DNA of 64,000 nucleotides, from NCBI RefSeq assembly GCF_009905375.1, contig NC_133657.1:69064907-69128906 (forward strand), written 5' to 3'. This DNA is from Apium graveolens (taxonomy: Eukaryota > Streptophyta > Magnoliopsida > Apiales > Apiaceae). How positions within the stretch are numbered: the first letter of the stretch is position 1; each line of letters begins with the position of its first letter. The notes below the pieces were generated by a model, which ran no database searches, had not been told where the DNA came from, and saw nothing but the letters and a program-made list of their open reading frames with translations. The translations under genes and the position numbers were made by a program. This document shows, in pieces, positions 1 through 12,814 of the stretch.

Positions 1-299
1 TCAAAGTCACGTGCCCACGTACCCTTGCATGGCGGGTTGTGGGATGTGCATGTATTTGCTAGGAACCCCCCTCATGGTGGCTTGAGTCCTGATCCGGATC
101 CGGGTAGGCATTAGGTCTGGGTTCCGGGTTGGATCCGGATCCGGGTCATGGGATGGGCCTGGGTCTGGTCTCTCCATTTGATTGTACTGGGAGAGGGGGG
201 TCTCGGTACATCGATTGAGCCTGGTACCCTTTAGATCCAGGTTAAATCCTAGCCGGGTCTCTTATACCCTATCAGCGTTTATGTGCTAAAAACCCTTCA
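1..299 (+). repeat. RE-B 5' LTR end (chimeric or rearranged)
   Basis: The LTR ends in CA at 298-299, one base before the primer binding site. Its last 20 or so bases (about 280-297) match the end of the 3' LTR at 35120-35140. The preceding 280 bases do not resemble the corresponding part of the 3' LTR. They are GC-rich and carry a repeated GGATCCGGATCCGGGT word (about 95-110 and 133-148). This could be a second insertion, a deletion junction or a chimeric LTR. Confidence 0.6.
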
Positions 300-300
300 A

Positions 301-312
301 TGGCATCAGAGC
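301..312 (+). other. RE-B primer binding site
   Basis: TGGCATCAGAGC is complementary to the 3' end of plant initiator Met-tRNA except at one base (the usual form is TGGTATCAGAGC). It lies one base after the LTR end, as expected for priming of minus-strand DNA. Confidence 0.8.
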
Positions 313-2173
313 TACTTGCGAAAAGTTTTTAATTTGTTTATGTGTTTAACTGTTTTTGATATATGAGCATGTACGTGATTCGCCATGATTTGATGTTGAT
401 ATAATATGCTTATATATGTATGGTTTTGAATATATGATATTCATGTGAGTTGTATAATCATAAGATGATTATGTAATCTGTATATATACTGATATATACA
501 TGATTTATGTTTGTTCTAATTATGAGAATCATATTAGATATGGATTCTGAATTGGCTGCTGCAGATTTGCTGAAATCTGGGTCTGGTGTCCGATTTACGA
601 AAACGAATACCCTATTCCATAGGTAAACGAGCGTCTGAACAAAACTGATAGCTAAAGCTATCAACGACTCTTCTGTAAGGCGTTTGACGTCGTTTACTGC
701 CCGTAAACAGTGATTCTCGTTTTTCTGATTTGATTCTGATTTTCGTCATTTTTTTTTATGATTAGATCATGGATAATATGATATGTTAAGATCAGATTAT
801 GTGTTTTAACATGCTTTTATGTGTTGTATGAGCATGGTGGATGGTGATGAATTCGACCTTAGTGTAATGGTTTTGGTTTTGGTTTTAAATACGACTTGCA
901 TGTCGTCAATATTTGTAATCATAAATCTCGAATGTAACTCGAGTTATTCTTGTAAGTTCGTTATATTATTTTTACTTTCAATCATGTAATGTAATTGAAG
1001 ACTCAAGAAGGTTATCCAATGGAGGTGATACAAAGAAGAAGACTTATGTAATAAATAGTTGTATTTATTTCCATCACCATATTAGATTGACCTTGATCTT
1101 TATCATGAGCTTGATAAAGATCACATAGGATGGGGCCATAACCAAACACATTTACTTTATTGCACTTTATATTTACTTTTTTATTTAATTTTATTTATGA
1201 GATATATGCCTATGTTTACCATGCGATGATAGATTTAGGTGAACTTAAATCAATATAAGGCGTGCTCTAGAAAATCTAGAATAGGAATCGTTTCTTGCCT
1301 TAACAATAATATTATGAATACAATCATGAGATTCTTGTGTTTATGAAACACGTAATTGAATATGAATTTTTAATATTGAGAGAAAGGATGATTCTGTCAA
1401 CAACAGATTTCTATCTGTAAGAAAGGGTTATTAAGTGACGCCTCTTGACAATGCTTCACCCGATCTGGAAATCATCTGATTATCGATTATTGATTTGAAA
1501 TATTTAATTTAAAAGGAAGAATCTCTTTATAATATGATTATGATTGTAACGTAATATAATCCCTCTAAAATTAAATAATATCAAGTAGTAATTGGCCAAT
1601 GACACAACGGGCTTGTGTTGGTCAAAGCCTTCCAACATGGTAGAAAGTAGTTCTTATTTTTGAATCATTATCGTTTCGTGCTACAGCCGAGGGCTTTGAT
1701 TTCGAAATAAGAAATACTTTTCTATTACATAGAGATGTGTACATTGAATTAGAATCTAAAGGTCGGTATGTTCCATAGCCGTGGGCCGTTAGAGACTGAT
1801 TCAATTATACGAAATGTTGGGTTAGACTTGACTTAGAATATTGAGTTTGTCGTGCCACAGCCGTGACTCAATTATTCAAGAGGCTAAAGTTATATTAGGG
1901 AATAATATAAGATGTAATTGACAAGAGTTGCCTGCCTATTGAACATCACATGACGTTTCGTGCCACAGCCGAGGTTGTGTGATGGAATGTAGGATCCCTA
2001 TTCCCACTAGCATTATGAATGCTTAATTTTCACTTAGGGGGTTGAATAAATTAGATAAACTAGTGAGAGACACTTATGGATAAAGACCTGATTCATATAG
2101 TGTTTTGAACTGAAATTGAATATTTTCTAAGTGTTGTTATGTGTTTATAATTTACAGATTTACTATATTCGTC
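313..2173 (+). other. RE-B long untranslated leader with four imperfect repeats
   Basis: No convincing reading frame is present in these 1.9 kb. A word close to TCGTGCCACAGCCGAGG recurs at about 1676, 1769, 1849 and 1957, spaced roughly 80-110 bases. The leader ends in a pyrimidine-rich stretch and TTTACAG at 2151-2157, just before the conserved gag start, which resembles a plant 3' splice site. A possible donor (CTGTAAGG) lies at about 672. A spliced leader is an inference. Confidence 0.6.
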
Positions 2174-2872
2174 ATGTCTTCTGCACTATCACTCTGGAGC
2201 ATACTAGATGCTCACAAGTTGGCTGGTCCTAATTTAGCTGTTTGTTTTCATTGTAAGAAATTGGGGCACTGGAAGAGGAACTGCAAGGTTTACCTTACAG
2301 AATTGAAGAAGAAGAAGGGTAGTAAGACTACCGCTTCTGATTCAGGCATATTCATGATCGAAGTTAATATGTCACTAGGTCAAATTTCTACTTGGGTATT
2401 AGATACCGCCTGTGGTTCTCATATTTGCAATTCGTTGCAAGGACTAAAGGGAAGTAGGACTCTTGAAAAAGATGAGTTGATTCTACGTATGGGTAATGGA
2501 GCAAGGGTTGCGGCCATATCTGTAGAATCATTTAGTTTACATATGCCTACGGGCAAGACTATTATTTTGAATAATTGTTATTACATTCCCTCTATTGTGA
2601 GAAATATTGTTTCTATTCTTATGTTGGATTTGGATGGTTTTTCATTTATTATTAAGAATAATGAATGTTTTATCCTTAGAGATAATGTTCTTTATGGACG
2701 TGGTATTTTAAATAATGGTCTGTATGTATGTGACGTAGATCATGATTTACTTCAGATTGAACAAACTAATAAAAGAAAACGAGATGATGAAAATCTGACC
2801 TATTTATGGCACTGTAGGCTAGGTCATATTAGTGAAAATAGACTGCGGACATTGCATAAGGAAGGGTTACTT
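2174..2872 (+). pseudogene. RE-B gag remnant, protease and start of GAG-pre-integrase
   Basis: The first residues after the chosen ATG (MSSALSLWSILDAHKLAGPN) are the usual copia gag N-terminus. The frame then jumps directly to a CX2CX4HX4C zinc knuckle at residues 24-37, so the capsid region, normally about 200 residues, is missing without a frame change. The protease follows with an active-site triplet DTA at residues 77-79 in a DTACGSH context; DTG is the usual form in related elements. The frame reaches the WHCRLGH motif of the GAG-pre-integrase domain and is cut at 2872 by RE-C; it continues at 30865. An ATG 11 codons upstream at 2141 is in frame but precedes the conserved start. Confidence 0.85.
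2868..2872. repeat. Target site duplication of RE-C (left copy)
   Basis: TACTT here and TACTT at 30860-30864 flank RE-C exactly, next to its TG and CA ends. This 5 bp duplication marks one integration event into RE-B. Confidence 0.97.
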
Positions 2873-5800
2873 TGTAACACCCCCAAATCCGGGGTCGGGG
2901 ATCCGGGTTGTCACGAGTTCCATTTCCCTTAATAACACCCAATCTTAATAAATAATCAACTACTATGTACTGTGACCCCACAATAAACACACACCACAAG
3001 TTATAGTCTTAGAGATGAATATCCAAAAATAATCACAAGTTATTTTATTCCACAATTATCTGCCAATACACCTTAAAAGGGTTTCTGAATAATTTACATT
3101 TCTTTGCCATTATTACAATTCATAAATATACATAAATCTGGTACATCAAAAGTTGAAGCCTAGCCTATTGGTAGTTCCTACCTTAGCTACAGCGACATCA
3201 ATGCCTATAGGAAACTGCGGAACGTTTCCTATCCGCTCGCGAATTGGGAGCTTGGTCCTGTTCATCTTTTCTATCTGTTGTTGCGTGATGAAAGAAGAAA
3301 GCAAGGGTGAGCAGCAAGCCCACCAAAATAATATGTATAATGATTAACAATATATGAGCCTTCTCATAGTACTCATGAAAGTCTTGGTCAAAAGAAATGA
3401 ACCAAGTTTGATATCTTAATGCGATGAAGTCGCAAAATATTCAGTATATGTACATATATACTTTTCACAATCTTTGAAATCCTCTGACGTGTATAATATA
3501 CACAGAGTTCCAGTTTATAACTGTATAAATATATCGTTGCAAGGTGATCTCATATATCTAACCTTGTCTCAACGTTTTTCCGAAAATCTTTGACACGCAC
3601 AAGATAATCATTTACTAGATATAAGTTTAAAAGATGAAGTTACAAGATACTCCAATTTACTTATATCTTTCCGAATACTACTTGAACTACCACCGTTCAA
3701 GTTATAATTAGTTTCAAAAGTTCATCACATAGATGAGAATACAAGATAAGACTTGAATAGATTCAATCTTTGAAATATTATTGAATGTAATGAAGTTACG
3801 AGATACTTCATTAAGTCCCGATAAATATATATATATATATATATATATATCCATATATATATCTCTCATATATTTCCTGAAAACCTCTGTCATGTAAAGT
3901 ATGAACAGAGTTGCAATATCCAATGAATTTTGGAAAGAAAAGAATTTTGGCATAAACCCGATATCTTGCTGATCAGGCAAAGATACCAATAAGTAACCTT
4001 TTCTACTAGTAGATGGATGAATCCCCCATCGGTCATCACCCTGGCCACATAAGGACCTTGTGCTGGACCGCCACCCGGCCTCTTACGCGTTGATGGACTG
4101 CCACCCAGCCACTTACACTTTGATAGACCGTACCCCGGCCTGTCGCTTATGCCGACTCAATTAGATGGACTTACTTCCCGAACGTTGGGTAAGTAATCAA
4201 TTCATTTATCAAAACAGCAACCTTGTTGCGAATATAAAATACACCACAGAGCCGGATCCCTTAGATTTTTGAGCGAGTATTCAAGTCCCCTTCAAAAAGG
4301 AAGATCTTAAATTTGAAAACGAGTTTTGGGATCCGCTCTATCCTTTAAAAATCATTTTGAAGACTCGAAAACAGTTTAAAGAGTGTTTGGAGTAATGCTG
4401 ATTTAATAAAGTAAATCAGTCCCGATATATTAGAAAATATCTGAATATTTTTAAATAATATTCCCATAAGGATAATCTCTATATAATAACTTGAAGTAGA
4501 AGTTGTAAAACTTATACTTGAAATGAGTATTAAATAACCAAAGATATACTTATACGAAAGTACTATCTTTATTTGAATAATCAAAAATAAGTTTGATTAT
4601 CGACACCTTATTCTTTAATAATATAAAGAATATATTTCAGTAAATAATCGGAGTCATAGGTCCTCAAATGAATATTCAAATAATATTCAATAAATAATAT
4701 AAAGTGAGTCATAAATTCTCGAATGAATATTCAAGTAATATTCATTAAATAATATAAAGGAGTCATAAATCCTCGAATGAATATTCAAGTAATATTCATT
4801 AAATTATATAAAGGAGTCATAAATCCTCGAATGAATATTCAAGTAATATTCATTAAATAATATAAAGGAGTCATAAATTCTCGAATGAATATTCAAGTAA
4901 TATTCATTAAATAATATAAAGGAGTCATAAATCCTCGAATGAATATTCAAGTAATATTCATTAAATAATATAAAGGAGTCATAAATCCTCGAATGAATAT
5001 TCAAGTAATATTCATTAAATAAAATAAAAGGAGTCATAAGTAGTCCTCGAATGAATATTCAAGTAATATTCATTAAATAATATGAAGTTATCGAATAAAC
5101 CTTATTCGATTAATATTTTTAAAAACTATAACCATATATATATAAATATATATATATTATACTCGGGAATATCGACTCCCGGTTTAGAAATATGTTCACC
5201 TTTGGGTCCCCTATACTAAGGGTAAACTCAAATACCGCTTATCTCTAGCATAGGTATTATGCAACTATAAGCATTTGAACCAACAGATATATAAATCAAG
5301 AATATGAAATAGGCATGCATATATACCATATCACATGCTACAATATATCGCAAGAATTTGCTAATAACAAATATGCATTTATCGCAAGATCATGCATATA
5401 CACATATACATCACAACAACAGTTATACGGGTAGAAAACTTGCCTGAGTGCTCCCGGATAGGCTTAAGCTTAGAGTGGGTCCGATAACCTATGAACAACA
5501 ACATAAGTCGGAATTAGACCCCGGTCGCTTAAGAAACTAGACTTTAACAATTTAGAGTCCTAATGTTCGCTCTCGCGCTTAACGATTTACTTAAGTCGCT
5601 CGAGTACCCTCGGCTCCACCATTTTAAATAAATTAACCATTAAGGGTTTTCAGGTGATTCTTTCGCGAGTACCTTACCAACTGCCTAATCCACTTTACAT
5701 AATTGTTTCTTACGCCAATTAGTCATTTAAGGTCCTTAACCAAGGTTTCAAAGTAAGGCGAGGGGTAATGGTTCGGTCGCGAAACGCCGTTACTTAAAAC

Positions 5801-7244
5801 GGTCGTTTCTCCTAAACCGTACATCGGATTCAAACGAACCACATATCAAAACGAAGCTCGTAACATGAACTATCTAAACATGGCAATGGTCAAAACCTAG
5901 CAGGGAGTTCTCGGGTGCTAATGTTATGAACAAAAGCAGTCTAAAGTAAATCGGGCATTACGACGGCTATGTTTACGCGATTTCCCAAATTTAAACCAAT
6001 CCAAATCAATCACCAATCAATCCCAATTCATTCATACAACCAACATCCATCCAAAACACACTACAACAGTCCCAATACCTCAAGTTCTTCCAATTTATGT
6101 TATTCTCATCATGAACTTAAACTATACTTAATTCCTTTAACAAATCAACAAGATTCAACATTCATACCACTACCACTCCAACCCAAACTCTAAACAAACA
6201 AGCTTCATGCTTCACATATACTATATTACTCATAACCATTCCTAAATACTCAAAACTAAAGCTAGGGTTTGGAGTTTATACCTTCTTGAAGCTTCTTAAC
6301 ACAATCACAAGAGCTTTGAATGCCTAAAGAACCTTGATCCTTGCTTGTATAACCTTAAACTTTCATAAAAATTCAAGAAACTAAAGTTATTTCTTTGAAA
6401 GTTACTATTCACCATCTTCTTCCTTGAATTATTGGAAGAGATTGTGAAGGAATTTGAAGCTTAAACTCATGGAATAGCTATATCTATGCATAAGGAGTAC
6501 TAGATAATTATCTTACCAATTAAGAAAGCTTGGAACTTAAATTTCGAAATTCTTCTTCTTGAAAATGGGGAAAAGCCGAGAGCAAGCTTGGAAGAAGGAG
6601 ATGATTTTGTGTTTTTGCTTTGATTTGTTTTTGGTTGGTTGTTTTTGTTTAGATTTTGGTTAATTACCTTAATAACCTTGAACTTTGTGTGGTTATCATT
6701 CATCCACACCTCCTTCCCTCCTATGTCATGCTTATGTCATGCTTATGATGTAATCATCCCTTACTTGCCCTCTTCTTATTGGTTGGATGACCTCATCATC
6801 CCTAACCTCCTTGATTAACTCCTAATTGTTTGCCTAATGACCGCTGATCTGTTATACGGTTCGCTTAACTTTCGTTCTCGTTTCTCGTTTGAGGGATCGT
6901 ACCCGGGATCTTATTACTTAGGTTCCCTTAACCTTTCTCAATACATTATATCCCTTTTATAATCCTCTCTTATAATCCTTGAATTTAGATCCTTTTTATC
7001 CTGTTACCTTATACTCAATTCTTTCGGTATCTGGTGGATTTTCAGGAAAAATCAAAGTGTTCGGATTTGGATTCTGACGATCTTTACATACACTTATATC
7101 CCATATAAAGTACTAATAAGATCTCAGAATAACAATAGAAGAACCCCTACATAGTGTGGCATGAAAAGTTTTCTCATTCAGCATAATCTGCAAAATCACT
7201 ATTCATAAGGGTTTCAAAAATTTCCAAAAATTGGGGTTATTACA
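2873..7244 (-). repeat. RE-C 3' LTR
   Basis: On + it starts TGTAACACCCCC and ends GGGGTTATTACA, so it has TG/CA termini. It contains an AT microsatellite near 3824-3850, three related 37-base sub-repeats near 4060-4145 (CCACCCGGCC type) and a 54-base tandem array at 4651-5084. Several small open frames occur in it but none repeats a known domain or is conserved as protein; they are chance frames in AT-rich LTR sequence. Confidence 0.95.
4651..5084. repeat. 54-bp tandem array in RE-C 3' LTR, 8 units
   Basis: Units start with GAGTCAT at 4651, 4706, 4760, 4814, 4868, 4922, 4976 and 5031, so the period is 54-55 bases. Each unit also holds the palindrome-like pair AATATTCAAGTAATATT. Because 54 is divisible by three, a false 18-residue repeated protein appears on the minus strand. 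Confidence 0.95.
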
Positions 7245-7263
7245 GTCTCCCCTCCTTAAAAGG
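7245..7263 (-). other. RE-C polypurine tract
   Basis: On the minus strand this reads CCTTTTAAGGAGGGGAGAC directly before the 3' LTR. It is the same sequence as in RE-D at 25351-25369 and would prime plus-strand DNA. Confidence 0.85.
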
Positions 7264-8045
7264 ATTCCGTCCCGGAATCAGATAGAAAATGAATAGGGAT
7301 ACTCTCTTAGCATTACACTTTCTAACTCTCAAGTAAATTTTCCCACATTGTGGTTCTTCCATCAAACTCTGAATAGTTTGATAACCCTTCTCCTAAGCAC
7401 TTGTTCCTTTTTCAATCTATAACCCTTCATGGTCGCTCCATATAGGTTACATTCTGGTTGCATGTCTATGCGCTCATATGCCCCTATTTATCTGGCATCC
7501 GAATTACACTTCCTTAACATTGATACGTGAAACACGTTATGACTTGCTACATGTTCCGGGGTAAGGCTAGCTCATATGCTAACTTCCCAATACTTCTTAA
7601 TATATCCAAGGGTCCGACAAATTGTGGACTTAGCTTTCCTTTCTTTCCGAATCTCATCAATCCTTTCCAAGGGTTTCCAAGGGGATACCTTTAACAACAC
7701 TAGGTCCCCTACTTCCTATTCTTTGTCCTTTCGTGTCAAATCAACATACTTATCATGTCCATCTTGGGCTACTACCAGCCGTCCTCTGATTAGATCTATC
7801 ATATCCTTGGTCCTTTGGACCACTGCTGGTCCGAGCATCTTGCGCTCTACAACTTCATCCTAACATAAGGGAGATCGACATTGTCTTCCCTCAAGGATCT
7901 CATAACGCGATATCTCAATACTGACATATGATCTATTGTCGTAAGAAAACTCAATCTGTGTTAAGTGATCATTCCAATTTCTTTCAAGTCTATTGCACAG
8001 ACTCTCATTATAGCTTTTAGCATTAGAGCTTTTGCTTCTCAATAC
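7264..8045 (-). pseudogene. RE-C integrase C-terminal remnant
   Basis: Minus-strand fragments resemble the end of a gypsy integrase. A frame at 7860-8042 carries the conserved stretch ending in YEILEGRQCRSPLC (normally YEALYGRKCRSPLCW). Further downstream, frames contain traces of a VHNVFHVS-type motif. Several stops and shifts separate the pieces. The parallel stretch in RE-D is 24580-25345. Confidence 0.7.
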
Positions 8046-11000
8046 CCATTCTTTTCCAGTTCGTAATCGCTACTACCTTCCGTTCCTAATATTATACTGG
8101 TCATACTTTTGCTCGTTAGCGTTCTATAACCTTTTAATAACCACGTCAACCTTACTATCACGAATGTGTTAGATTCGGAATACCACCGTACTGATACTAC
8201 TCCTTTCTAGCTGCTTCTATCTTTGAAAGCTTGATCCATCATATAGAAGTAAAAGAATTCATTGAGAGATCACTATGATCATGAACACTTGTTACATTGC
8301 ATAGTTAGTACAGAAGGTGGCCAGCCTTTAGTACTTGACAAGCAATTAAACAATAGCTGGTATCCTACTCGGCTTCTATCACACAGATAGATAGTTATTC
8401 GGCAATACCTCCCCTTCTGAAAGGGTTGTTCTTCTCAGTTTATATGAAATGAAAAGAAGAGAAAAGAACGAATTGAAGAGAATTGTATATATGAAAAAAA
8501 ATATACTTCCACAAAATATCTGGCTTGGAACCTACCTCTGAACTATAGAGGTTTGTCATAGGAGAACAAAACATATGTGTATATATATCAAGTATTATCG
8601 CATCGCATTTCACATGCTTAAATATTTTTGCTATTCCGTCCATCATTCTATGGACCCTTTCTCTTCCTCGAGCTTATACACAATCACCTTTGAAGCTCCC
8701 TCGACATCGAAAATCGAATCTGGGATTTCATTCTAGATATCATTGTTACTAGAATTCTATGCTTGCATCGCAACCTTTCTCGTATAGTCATACGACCCTC
8801 TATTGATAAGGAGGAATAAATATTCAATAGGTATATACTCTACTTAATTAGTCTATCAATGATAACTTATACGTCAACACGACCCGATTAGTGGTACTCA
8901 ATCTCAACATCCATTCCAATACAACTCTCACGGTTGTAATCAGCTCATTACTCGCAGAATCATTGCTGCATTACTATGGTCCACCACTGACCTACTATCA
9001 TCATTCACTTTCCATGAAATCTTAATATCTAACCATACGGAGTCCATACATGTCGTATAGAATACTTCTAAGGAGTTAACATAATCACCATTCATAATTC
9101 ATGAAGAACACTCCAAATTCTGACGTACTTTCATGACATGAAGTAGATAGAATTGCAGAAGAGTTTCAGTCAAAGCAACGATAGCAGGTTAATACCATTC
9201 TTAATCGTATGCCTTAAATATAAGACTTAACTCAAGGGTTCGTCTAGTCCTTTTTGAAACATGGTCCTGGTTTATCTCAAGATAGTATCTTCTGAGATAG
9301 ATAGCCCGCTCATGGCGATTACACGAATTAAACCTTTACCAACTACTATTACGGTTGGGTATTGCACAGTCATCAGAAGGAATGTCAATCTTCCAAACCA
9401 TAATACAACCTTCATAGCTTTAACCATCATCACTGCATTCCTTTGGCACAAGCGCCTATAATTATCCTCTTACCTTTAAAGTGTCGGCCACCTCTTTGGC
9501 CTTTCCTAATAGTAAAATTTCCTTACAATCAATGTCATTTTAACCACCTCCAAATAAATTTTCTACCTCATTTCAATCACAGCTTATGTGAAGATGTTTT
9601 CCTTAAAATCTGATGAGTAAAAAAAAATATCACCATTTTTCCATAAGTTATTGCCTCAGTCTTTAGAGGTTAATCACTGTCACGAGTGACTCTCAATAAT
9701 ACTTAGAACATCTTTTATCTTAAGTCCTAATTGCCCTGAACAATTTCGACCATTACTGGTTCGATCCATACTTTCTCGTGGTTTAACACGTGCCCCACTT
9801 GGCATCCTTATACTTACGTCATATTTCCTTTATCAACATTTTTATTCTTGAGAATTTTGAATTTTACCTTTCTCCTTGTAAAACCTCTAAGGTTATCCTT
9901 GAATCGTCCCTACTGTATTCCCTAGATACAGGGCATTTCAAGATACCATTTATTAATACCAGAATCATTGTCTATATACTTCTGAAAAATTTCTCCACTG
10001 ATTCTTAAAGGTTGTTATTACCTTAATCCTTTCCAATTCATACTGTCAAACTCATACTATCCCTATTAAGGGTGAAATGCCAACCTTTATGCATTCCCCT
10101 AGGATTCATTTTAAGTTACCGATGTTCTATCTTTAATTCCACCTTTAAAAAGGTACATGCATCCTTCCATGGATAATCAAGTCATATATCCCTGATAAGG
10201 GTGTCTTATTCAATCATTCCCACCTCGATAGTATATGCTGAATTTCACAATAACATTTGTATTCAAAATGAGGTCAATCAATATGGCCTCCAAAAGATAA
10301 CAACGGTTATCCGCTTTTCTTGCCTAATTTGGTAACGATAACAAGGATGTTCTGGAAGATATTGGTCGTGTTCAACGCGAACTTCTTCTTAATAATTCCT
10401 TATTTACTTTTGTTGTTTATCTCAACAGTCATCTCAATGTTGGGATATCTTTCATACCTGGCGTCTCCCTTTCTAGGGTATCAAGCCACCGGTCTTACAC
10501 TTCACATTCTTGAAGGTCACTTCCTTCATCCAATTTTCCTAATTTCTTACTTCCTTGTCTCCTTAGTCTATCTGCGTCTCATTATTTATCCTTCGAACTA
10601 TCTCAAGGTTTCCTCGAATCCTCCCAACTTACAGGGGATAAAATATATGTATCTCTTATTCCTTCAATCATCAACTTTAACTCATGGTGAATCACCCTCA
10701 TCCTGACGATTACATACTTTTCTATTTCTATTGCTACGAGTCTTTAGGGTTTCCTCATACCCAACTCCCTTATCATTCATCAACTCTATTGCCTTTATAT
10801 TCCTTTCCGCTTCAGTTTCTTTTTATTTTCCTTTCTCTTATCATTATTTCATGAAACCACTAATTATTGACTTCAAACATCACATCGTTCTGGGATTCTT
10901 GTCATCAGAACGAATCTTGACAACTTTTACAACTTAGCTTCATATTTCATCATACTCGTCCGCCTTTGTTCTGGCTCTAAAGCTTTTAAACTATCTCCAT

Positions 11001-11650
11001 AACCTTGGGAATTACTTTCCCGAAACAATTGACTGGACTTTAATCAGTTTATTCTAACCTCTGGCTCCGTGCCTTTCTTGGCCTTTCACCAGCGGGTGGT
11101 CTCTCTCTTAGGAGGGTAAGTGACAAAAATAGTCTTTTATGATTCGTCAATCATTTAGAATCTCAAATGATTCCTGTATTTCCTTTAGTCAGGCTCTTGC
11201 CTTGACTGGGTCAGCTTGTTCCTTGGAACTCTAAGGGCTTAGCGACTTAAAGGTCCTGAAAGAATTTCTCGCCGCATTGTTTCCTCAAGGTGGTGGTTGG
11301 GGATAATAGTCTAAGTTCTTTCTAGACAGGTCCATGAATTGCCGTATAGGAGTACCGTCTCGGGTCTCCTTTTCTTACTCGACTTTCTGTTTCCTTAGTA
11401 TGAAATGTTTCATCCTTCTCCCATACTTAGGGTTATCTTATACGTTAAAATCCTCATTTTCCACTTCATTATGTTATGGATTCCTTCTATCTTAATGGCG
11501 TCCTCCCTGACTATCACATTCAGGGTTTGCCCTTAATCTTATTTCTCAAACTAGCTTTCACCTAAGATTTCATCTTTAAGCTCTTGAACATTTGGAACCC
11601 AAATTCTGTAGGAATACCTCATTATTCTCTTATCATCTTTCTCGGTAGTA
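8046..11650 (-). other. RE-C internal region, no recognisable gene
   Basis: About 3.6 kb of degenerate sequence collinear, as reverse complement, with 20921-24580 of RE-D (for example 10480-10560 matches about 22080-22145). Short open frames such as 10320-10706 (+) show no conserved domain and lie in different frames in the two copies. I recognise no product. Confidence 0.6.
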
Positions 11651-12400
11651 ATCTTAATATCTAATTGTTGGCTCTCTGCCTTCATTCATCACTTTTTCTG
11701 GCACAATATGTTCTTTTCCGATAATTCGGACTATATTGCAATCTCAAACATCTTTTCGGTACCGGCTCCGGTTACCTTCACTTCTATTTCCATTTTCTCA
11801 AAATCTCTTATAAACTCTCCCAATGACATTATTATCTTGAGTCTCTCCTTTTTACTAAGGGCATCAGCCACCACATTGGCTTTCCCCGAATGATAAAGAA
11901 TCTCCCAATCATAATTCTTGATTAGCTCTAACCGCCTTTTCTGGCGTATGTTGAGCTCTTTCTGCGTGAAAATGCACTAGAGCACTTATGGCTTGTGTAA
12001 ATCTTGCACTTCTCTCCGTACAAGTAGTGCCTCCAATATTTAGGGCAAAACTATTACCACGAGCCCAAGCTCATGGGTGAGGATATCGAATTTTTATATT
12101 CCCTTAATTATCTTGACGCGTACGCGATTACCTTGATGTGCTGTATAAGAAGCACCCTAATTCCATATGCGAAGCATCAATAGAAATCATAAAATCTCCT
12201 TTTCCATCCGGCAATGCCAACATAGGGGCCATCACCAATCTTTGCTTCAGTTCTTGAAAGCTGTTCTCGTATTTCTCTGTCCATTCAAACTTCTCAGTCT
12301 TACGAGTAAGCCGCGTTAAAGGGGGCTACTATCTTTACAAACTTGAACGAACCTCCGGTAGTGACCGACCAATCCTACCTCTGGTAGTCGACCTAACCAT
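11651..12400 (-). pseudogene. RE-C reverse transcriptase end / RNase H remnant
   Basis: The minus strand carries the same remnant as RE-D 20234-20918: the YRRF-to-RNase H segment with a degraded SDASHKGLG block and the VADALSKKERL block near 11850-11885. Stops and frame changes break it. The reverse transcriptase palm with its catalytic aspartates is absent. Confidence 0.7.
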
Positions 12401-12802
12401 GGTCATCAATTCCTCAGTGGTCCTTTATTCATTCTTGTCAGGATCCTCCACGGAATCCTCCTCAGCCACAATCCCTTCTAGGACAACATCCTCAACCGCT
12501 ACATCCTCAATATGAACATCATCTGGTCCTGCGTTAGGACGCTCTATCGGATCCACAATCCGATCTCCAATTAGTAATAAAACATCATCACACTGTTGCT
12601 CCTCATCCTCAGGGTTCGGAGTCCCGCTACCATATACGATAACGAACTATGCTTCTATCACGATATTTATAAGGGTTCCCATAAGGGTTTTAACTGTCAG
12701 TACTACGTTAGGTAGCCCGACTATGAACTTGACAAGAGTTCTTATTATCTTAGTGAACTTATTATCTTAACGTCACATCATCTCTGAGGTTTATAACGCT
12801 TA
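12401..12802 (-). pseudogene. RE-C remnant of the gag/5' coding region
   Basis: This stretch between the primer site and the RNase H remnant matches RE-D 19804-20230. It encodes an acidic, low-complexity stretch rich in E, D and V in one frame. It shows no zinc knuckle or protease. Confidence 0.5.
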
Positions 12803-12814
12803 GCTCTGATACCA
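12803..12814 (-). other. RE-C primer binding site
   Basis: GCTCTGATACCA on + is TGGTATCAGAGC on the minus strand, complementary to initiator Met-tRNA. It lies four bases inside the 5' LTR end at 12819. Confidence 0.92.

Noticed and set aside
301..312. Possible tRNA gene fragments at the TGGTATCAGAGC sites
   Set aside because: They are 12-base primer binding sites next to LTR ends; no tRNA cloverleaf surrounds them.
1..2140. A host gene upstream of RE-B gag
   Set aside because: No frame above about 70 codons and no coding features; the position between LTR tip and gag identifies it as leader.
4804..5037. Minus-strand frame with a repeated 18-residue protein (and its twin at 14745-14978)
   Set aside because: It only reflects the 54-base tandem array, whose period is divisible by three; it lies in an LTR and has no domain.
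4651..5084. CRISPR-like look of the 54-bp array
   Set aside because: Units are contiguous with no unique spacers, in plant LTR sequence.
10320..10706. Hydrophobic 128-codon + frame in RE-C, resembling a membrane protein
   Set aside because: It is antisense within the degenerate internal region; the matching stretch in RE-D is broken into different frames.
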